This document shows, piece after piece, positions 56,701 to 64,000 of a stretch of DNA of 64,000 nt (positions within the stretch are counted from its first letter, which is position 1; the number at the start of each line of letters is the position of its first letter). The position numbers and the translations under genes are program-made. The notes below the pieces were generated by a model, which was given only the letters and a program-made list of their open reading frames with translations, was not told where the DNA came from and searched no databases. Source of the stretch: Pestalotiopsis fici W106-1 (lineage: Eukaryota > Ascomycota > Sordariomycetes > Amphisphaeriales > Sporocadaceae); contig NW_006917093.1 in assembly GCF_000516985.1 (NCBI RefSeq), forward strand, positions 2,480,001-2,544,000, in the 5' to 3' direction.

Positions 56701-59700
56701 GGCTTCAGGAAGCCATTGGCCATTGGATTGCTGCCTTTGAGGACGAGAGCCCCAACGATGAGTCTTCACGCCGCAAGGCGTTGACCCCTGCCGGTGATTC
56801 TATCAAGTCGAATATGCCAGTGATGAAGGAAACTGTGCATGAGATCACTATGAGGAACCAGGTCATTTATCTCGACCCGCCGCTGGAGTTTGCCCGAGCA
56901 AGTTGGTTCTTGCAATTGCATGAGTGGCTTGGTGTGGTCTGTAACCTGCCCAAGATCAAGGCCTCAAGATACCAGATGACTCTGTCACTGAGCACCGCTG
57001 CCCCAGAAGAAGTTCGTTTCACTGATCTTCCTGGCTCATGCGCAGAAATCCTGTCACACGTTTACCTGTCAATTGAGACCAAGCTGGCAAACATTGCCGC
57101 TTATGTGGATAAGTGGCTGCAATTCCAGTCCCTGTGGGACCTTCAATCGGACCACGTCTACGACTTGTTGGGAGAACAACTTTCCAAGTGGCTGCAACTG
57201 CTTCAGGAGATTCGGAAGTCTCGCGCAACATTTGACACCACCGAGGTCAGCAGATCTTTTGGGCGTACCACGATCGACTACGAACAAGTTCAGACCAAGG
57301 TGAATGCAAAGTATGATCAATGGCAACACGATATCCTTGGAAAGTTTGGTAGCAGACTTGGTGGTCGCATGAGGGAAGTTCACGCTGAAATCGAAAAAGC
57401 TCGAAGGGATCTCGAGAGCCAAGGCCTAGATGCATCCTCCACTGCCCAGGCTGTGCAATTCATCACAATAGTTCAATCATGCAAGCGCAACGTGAAGATC
57501 TGGGCACCTGAGGTGGATGTCTTCCGCCAAGGCCAGCAGATGCTCCATCGCAATCGCTATCAATTGCCCAATGATTGGCTGGACATTGCCCAGATCGAAA
57601 ACATGTGGGATGCTCTGAACGACCTGCTTGCAAGGAAATCCAAGATCGTCGAGGATCAGACTGATGCTCTCAAGGCCAAGATTCTTGCAGAGGACAAGAT
57701 TGTGACGGACAAGATTGCCGAGATTGACATACAATGGAACGAGGAGAAGCCGGTATCTGGTACCATTCCCCATGAGGTTGCATCCAAAACCTTGGGCTCG
57801 TTTGAGTCTCGTGCCAATAAGCTGCAAGAAGATTTTGCCATGGTTTCCAAAGCTAAAGAAGCTCTCGATCTTCCACCTAGCCCAGCAACTTCGCTTTCCG
57901 ATATCCTTGGGGAGATTGAAGATTTCAAGTCAGTGTGGGCGAACCTTTCCACAGTTTGGAACAGTTTGAATGAGCTCGGTGAGACGCCATGGGCAAGTGT
58001 TCAGCCCCGGAAACTTCGGTCATCCATCAACGGGCTCATCGAAACGACCAAGAATCTGCCGAGCAGAATGCGTCAATATGCTGCCTACGAGCATATGCAG
58101 ACTGTGCTCAAACAGCACCTGAAAGCTGTTGCCATCTTGACTGACTTGAAGTCAGATGCGATCAAGGAGCGCCACTGGGAAAAGCTGTGGAAGGACCTCA
58201 AGCCCGGCAGACGTTACTCGCCTTCCTCCACCACACTCAGCGATGTGTGGCAGCTCAACCTTGTCGCGAGTGAAGTTATCATCCGAGATGTCATCACCCA
58301 AGCGCAAGGCGAAATGGCTCTGGAAGAATTCTTGAAGCAGGTCAAAGATCATTGGGAGAACTATAACCTCGATCTTACAAACTACCAGAACAAGTGCCGG
58401 CTTTTGCGAAAAGACTGCCACGATGATATGATGGCCAAGTCGAGCGAACACCTGAACTCTCTGCAAGCCATGAAACACTCGCCATACTACAAAACTTTTC
58501 AACAGGACGCCGATATTTGGGAGACCAGGATGAACGAGATTGGCGTGTTGCTCGATGTTTTCCAGAAAGTGCAGCAGAAGTGGGTCTATCTCGAGGGAGT
58601 CTTTACAGGCAGCGCAGATATCAAACACCTGCTGCCAAATGAGACCAGAAAATTCGAAAACCAGAGCAGCCAGTTCCACAGCATTCTGAAAGCTGTCGCC
58701 AGGAAGCCCACGATTCTCGATGTTCTTCGTATCGAAAACGTGGAACCTCGACTCCGACAGGTTGAGGAGGCTCTGAACTCAGTCTCTAGTGGTCTTGAAG
58801 CCTACCTGGAGAAGGAGAGAGCGTCATTCCCTCGATTCTATTTTGTGGGCAATGATGATCTTCTCGAGATGATCGGAAACAGCAATGAGACTCTGCGCAT
58901 TACCAAACATTTCAAGAAGATGTTTGCTGGTATCAACAATCTCATCATGGACGATGAGACCACTATTTCTGGATTTACCTCCAAAGAAGGCGAGGCTGTT
59001 CGTCTCAAGAAGAGTATTTCCTTGGTCAAGGTTCCGAAAATCAACGACTGGCTGGCGCTGCTTGAAAATGGCATGAAATACACCCTTGCCGAGCTGCTCG
59101 CGGAAGCTATTGATTCCTTTACCCCGATATTCAATGCCGACAAGATTGACCCGGATGCTCTCAACACATACATTGAATCATATCCCAGTCAAATGATGGT
59201 TCTTGCCACGCAAGCCGTATGGACGACAGCCGTCGAGGCATCACTTGCCAATGATGGTCAAAACCTTCAAGCGATCTACGAACGCGAGGTAGACCTCCTC
59301 CGTCTTCTCGCAGACACCGTCCTGGGCGATTTGCCGATCATTCAAAGGAAGAAGTGCGAGGCACTAATTACAAACTTTGTGCATCAGCGTGATATCATTA
59401 GCAAATTGATGAAATTTGGCGCGGCATCTCCAACGCACTACTTGTGGCTGCTCCAGATGCGCTACGTCTACACACCTGAGGGTGACTATCTGCAGCGTCT
59501 TCAGATTAAGATGGCCAATGCGGCGCTCAATTATGGCTTCGAGTACCTTGGTATACCTGACAGGCTTGTCCGCACGCCGCTGACGGACAGGTGCTTCTTG
59601 ACCATGACCCAAGCTCTCTGTCAAAGATTGGGAGGATCACCATATGGCCCCGCTGGTACCGGCAAGACTGAATCTGTCAAGGCTCTGGGTGTTGAACTTG

Positions 59701-62700
59701 GTCGCTTCACACTAGTGTTTTGTTGTGATGACACTTTCGACGATGGTGCCATGGGTCGTATCTTCCTGGGTCTTTGTCAAGTTGGTGCATGGGGTTGTTT
59801 CGACGAGTTCAATCGTCTCGAAGAGAGGATCCTATCCGCTGTTTCGCAACAAATTCAAGACATTCAGCTTGGCTTGAAGCACGAATCCAAGGTCAAGCTC
59901 AAGGATGATTCGGCGCCCATCACTGTCGACACCAACAGTGGCATCTTCATCACCATGAATCCTGGTTATGCTGGTCGTTCCAATCTGCCAGACAACTTGA
60001 AGAAACTCTTCCGCAGCGTTGCCATGTCAAAGCCCGACAAGGAACTCATTGCTGAAGTTATGCTCTACTCTCAGGGTTTTAAGCAAGCAAAGCAGCTCTC
60101 CAAGCAAGTTGTTCCATTCTTTGATCAGTGCAAAGACAAGCTTGAACATGAATCTCACTACGACTTTGGTCTACGTGCCCTCAAAAGTGTGCTTGTAAGC
60201 TCCGGTGGCCTGAAGCGAGCTCGTATTACTGGCTCTGAAGGGGATATCGGGGCAGAAGAAGTCGTTGAGCCAGAAATCATCGTGCAAAGCATTCGCGAGA
60301 CTGTTGCTCCAAAACTTCTCCAAAAAGATGTGGCCATCATGGAATCAGTAGAGGCCAGCTGCTTCGAAGGAGTGCAATACGTCCCAGGTGACCTCGGCAA
60401 GCTCGAGGAAGCAATAAGAAGCTTGGCCAAAGCACGGAACCTGGTCGTTGGCGAAACATGGATGACAAAGATTATACAACTGTACCAGATCCAGAATATT
60501 CACCACGGTGTCATGATGGTCGGAAACTCTGGATCCGGAAAGTCTGTCGCCTGGAGGTTACTTCTCGACGCTCTCAAGGAGGCAGAGGGCGTACAAGGTG
60601 TCTGCCACGTTATTGATTCAAAGGTCATGTCCAAGGAAGCCTTGTACGGAGTGCTTGACCCCACGACGCGCGAATGGACTGATGGTCTATTCACCAGCAT
60701 TTTGCGAGCCATCATTGACAATCTTCGTGGAGAAGACAGCAAGCGTCACTGGATCGTTTTCGATGGTGATGTCGACCCGGAGTGGGTTGAAAACTTGAAC
60801 TCTGTCCTCGATGACAACAAGCTTTTGACGCTGCCCAACGGTGAACGTCTCAACCTTCCATCCAACGTTCGTGTGATGTTTGAAGTTGAGAATCTCAATC
60901 ATGCCACACCTGCCACTGTGAGTCGATGCGGTATGGTGTGGTTCAGCGAAGACGTCGTCAATACAAACATGATGGTCGCTCACTATCTCGAGAGCCTACG
61001 CAACAATCTCTTCGAAAACTTGGACGAGGATGTGTTGGTCGATCTCAACAGCGCACAAGCTCTTTCCTTGCAAAAGCAAGCAGCTGATTACCTGGAAGAA
61101 TGTCTCACAACGGACAGCTTTATCCATGCTGCTCTAAAAGATGCACAATCCTACAACCACATTATGTTGTTTACGCAAACTCGTGTTTTGGAGACACTTT
61201 TCTCGTTGTTGAATAAGGCGATTCGCAACCTTGTCGAGTACAACGCTCAACATAGTGACTTCCCGCTGGATGCCGATCAGACCGAAGCCTACATATCAAA
61301 GAAGCTTCTGCTTGCATTAGTCTGGGCATTCACAGGTGATTGTCCCTTGGTGGATCGCAAGGCTTTCGGTGACAGCCTTTCAAACCTGGCAAGATTTGGG
61401 CAGCCGCCTATTGATGGAACAAGCTCGCTCATTGACTTTGACGTGTCTTTGCCCCGAGCTGAGTGGATCCCCTGGCAGAACCAAGTACCAGCCATTGAAG
61501 TCCACGTTGACAGCATCGTGCAGACCGATGTTGTTATCCCTACCACTGACACCGTACGTCATGAAGATGTTCTATACTCTTGGCTTGCAGATCACAAGCC
61601 GCTTCTCCTCTGTGGACCTCCTGGTTCCGGTAAAACAATGACGCTTTTCAGTGCTCTGCGTAAACTACCGAACATGGAAGTTGCGGGTCTCAACTTCTCG
61701 AGTGCCACGACCCCTGAATTGCTCATCAAGACATTCGACCAATATTGCGAGTACAAGAAAACGCTCAATGGTGTTGTGCTATCGCCCACTCAAACTGGCA
61801 GGTGGCTCGTGGTATTCTGCGATGAGATCAACTTGCCTGCTCCGGACCAATACGGAACTCAACGTGCCATTTCCTTCCTTCGACAGCTGGTGGAACACAA
61901 TGGTTTTTGGAGAACAAAAGATAAGGCTTGGGTAACGCTTGACAGGATCCAGTTTGTTGGCGCTTGTAACCCCCCTACAGATGCCGGCCGAACACCACTG
62001 ACGCCCCGTTTCCTTCGACATGCGCCCCTGATTATGGTCGACTACCCCGGCGAGATGTCTCTCAACCAAATCTACGGAACGTTCAACAGTGCCGTGCTCA
62101 AGACGCACAACGACATTCGTGGCTATGCCGACGACTTTACACAGGCCATGGTCAGATTCTATCTGGAGTCTCAACAGAGATTCACCGCAAAGGACCAGCC
62201 ACACTACGTCTACAGTCCACGTGAACTGACAAGATGGGTGCGTGGTGTGTATGAGGCTTTGCGCGAGGTAGAGTCCATGAATCTGAACGGACTGGTCCGC
62301 ATCTGGGCCCATGAAGCCTTGCGTCTTTTCCATGATCGACTGGTCACGGAACAGGAGAGACAATGGACGATTGAGGCTATCAACAGAATCGCTCTGAAAT
62401 ACTTCCCGCAAATCGACGAAGCCAAGGCACTTGGTGGGCCCATCTTGTTCTCAAATTGGCTCAACAGAAACTATGTCCCTGTTGGAAGAGAAGAGTTGCG
62501 TACCTTTGTCAAGGAGCGTCTCAAGACTTTTTGCGAAGAAGAAGTCGACATGCCATTGGTTCTGTTCAACGAGGTGCTCGAGCACGCTTTGCGCATCGAC
62601 CGTGTGTTCCAGCAGCCTCAAGGCCATCTCATTCTCATTGGTGTCAGTGGCAGCGGAAAGACTACACTGTCGCGTTTTGTTGCTTGGATGAATGGTCTGA

Positions 62701-64000
62701 AGGTCTTCCAAATCAAGGTCCATGGCAGATACTCTGCCACCGACTTTGATGACGACTTGCGAGATGTCCTCCGCGCTTGTGGAACTAAAGATCAGAAAAT
62801 GTGCTTTATTATGGACGAGTCCAACGTTTTGGATTCCGGTTTCCTCGAGCGCATGAATACACTGCTAGCCAATGCAGAGGTTCCTGGTCTCTTCGAAGGC
62901 GACGAATACACTACTTTGATGACGGCCTGCAGAGAAGGAGCACAAAGAGAGGGCCAAATTCTTGATTCCAATGATGAGCTGTACAAATGGTTCACCGGAA
63001 AGATTGTGAAGAACCTGCACGTGGTTTTCACGATGAACCCGCCCGAGGAAGGCCTGTCCTCAAAGGCTGCTACCAGTCCTGCACTGTTCAACCGTTGCGT
63101 TCTTAACTGGATGGGCGACTGGTCTGACGAGGCTTTCTTCCAAGTTGGCAAGGAGTTGACATCCAAGATTGACCTTGACCGACCTGACTTTGTTTCCGCT
63201 GACACGATTCCGGTAGCTTATCGGGGTTTGGAACTCCCAGCATCTCACAGAGACACCGTTATCAACTCCATGGTCTACATCCACCACTCGCTGCATCAAT
63301 TCAATCGCCGCCTGCGAACGCAGCAGAATAAGACTACTTTCTTGACGCCTCGACACTTTTTGGATTTTGTTGCGCAGTATGTGAATTTGTACAATGAAAA
63401 ACGCGACGAACTAGAAGACCAGCAACGCCATCTTAACGTTGGTCTAACCAAACTCAACCAAACCGTGGACGACGTCAACGATCTTGAAAAGAAATTGAAG
63501 ATCTTCGAAAAGGAGCTCGAAGAGAAGATTGCTGAATCAAAGATCAAGCTCTCGAAAATGGTCGAAGCAAAGGCCTCAGTCAGCGCGAAACAAACGACGG
63601 CATCAAAACTCCAGGAAACATTGTCAGTCAGGACCGAGCGGATCGAAGAGCGCAAGACGCAGGTCGACCAACAACTTGCCGACGCAGGTCCCGCTATCGA
63701 GGCAGCAAGAAGTGCTGTGAGCTCAATCAAGAAACAGCACATGACCGAACTTGCTGTCTTCGGATCTCCCCCACAATACGTCAAGAATACCATCTACGCC
63801 GTCTTGGTCCTGCTAGGGCAGCCTGAAAAAGAAGGTGATTGGAACCTAAGCAGAGCTGCGACGCGTAGCAGAGATTTCCAAGATCAGGTCGCAAACTACG
63901 ATGCAAGAACGATGACGAAGGCAGTTCGGGCAAAGATTCAGAAAACATACCTGAACGATGACAATTTTACTGTGGAGGCAGTCTACAGATCGAGCAAAGC
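53741..64000 (+). CDS. dhc1: Cytoplasmic dynein heavy chain, 3' partial
   Basis: Exon 1 is 53741-54047; exon 2 runs from 54118 in one open frame to the window end, giving about 3,397 of the expected ~4,350 residues. This is the minus-end-directed microtubule motor (Neurospora ro-1, Aspergillus nudA) that moves nuclei, endosomes and spindle parts. Order: N-terminal tail (~1-1400) for dimerisation and intermediate-chain binding, then linker, then the AAA ring. Walker A loops: AAA1 GPAGTGKT at ~1946-1953 (with Walker B CFDEFNRL), AAA2 GNSGSGKS at ~2238, AAA3 GPPGSGKT at ~2602 and AAA4 GVSGSGKT at ~2944. The ascending stalk coiled coil begins near 3191 and the microtubule-binding tip near 3311 ([15 protein letters not shown]); the descending stalk, AAA5 and AAA6 are missing. 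The only intron is close to the start, joining PEDN to AMSAHFY. Confidence 0.97.

Noticed and set aside
1..64000. CRISPR arrays, bacterial operons, intact transposons, 5S rRNA or tRNA genes, or a biosynthetic gene cluster
   Set aside because: None was found: no direct-repeat arrays, no reverse transcriptase, transposase or integrase reading frames, no polyketide or peptide synthetase signatures, and the organism is eukaryotic.

Overview
This window is eukaryotic, from the chromosome of a filamentous ascomycete (Pezizomycotina, most likely Sordariomycetes). The evidence is many short spliceosomal introns (about 50-130 nt, with GTRAGT-like donors, CTAAC-like branch sites and YAG acceptors), a divergent histone H4 variant resembling the one described in Neurospora, fungal-only families (Svf1, fungal transcription-factor domain, ABM-domain protein) and a cytoplasmic dynein heavy chain like those of filamentous fungi. 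Nothing bacterial, viral or transposon-like with an intact coding region was seen. I could rebuild 20 protein-coding genes, two of them cut by the window edges, with 42 proposed introns. All gene models come from reading splice sites and protein continuity by eye.

Layout. 1-315 is the 3' end of an aconitase-family gene, probably homoaconitase. 1651-3871 is carnitine acetyltransferase, built for both mitochondrial and peroxisomal delivery. A 100-N assembly gap lies at 3988-4087. 4424-6220 (-) is the actin regulator CAP/Srv2. 7762-9131 is a Mak32-like PfkB protein. 9829-11123 is a Gal80-like Gfo/Idh/MocA protein. 11695-13283 (-) is a six-exon ankyrin protein. 14200-17725 is DDB1. 18146-20180 (-) is a fungal transcription-factor-domain protein. 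21317-22562 (-) is a secreted Ala/Ser/Thr-rich protein. 24915-26034 (-) is the Rieske subunit of respiratory complex III. 27949-28687 is an ABM-type dimeric alpha/beta-barrel protein. 28813-30192 (-) is a multi-spanning membrane protein.

From 31997 onward: a calmodulin-like four-EF-hand protein; mitochondrial ribosomal protein uL11m (33531-34059, -); the survival factor Svf1 (34719-36232); an H4 histone variant (37201-38006); a membrane-anchored GNAT-type protein whose first exon lies beyond a 517-nt intron (38505-40104, -); a 5.1-kb gene-free interval; a C2H2 regulator of 1,014 residues (45252-48541); a glutamine-rich FAR1-type DNA-binding protein (50541-52396); and the first ~3,397 residues of the dynein heavy chain (53741 to window end).

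The genes do not form a pathway or a biosynthetic cluster. This is ordinary, mixed-function core genome with mitochondrial (Rieske, uL11m, carnitine acetyltransferase), cytoskeletal (CAP, dynein) and chromatin or regulatory (DDB1, H4 variant, two or three DNA-binding proteins) components. I did not find a new multi-gene system. The most rewarding items are the H4 variant, the Gal80-like and Mak32-like proteins with altered catalytic residues, the FAR1-type regulator, the hidden first exon of the GNAT protein, and a possible decayed monooxygenase at 22.9-24.6 kb.
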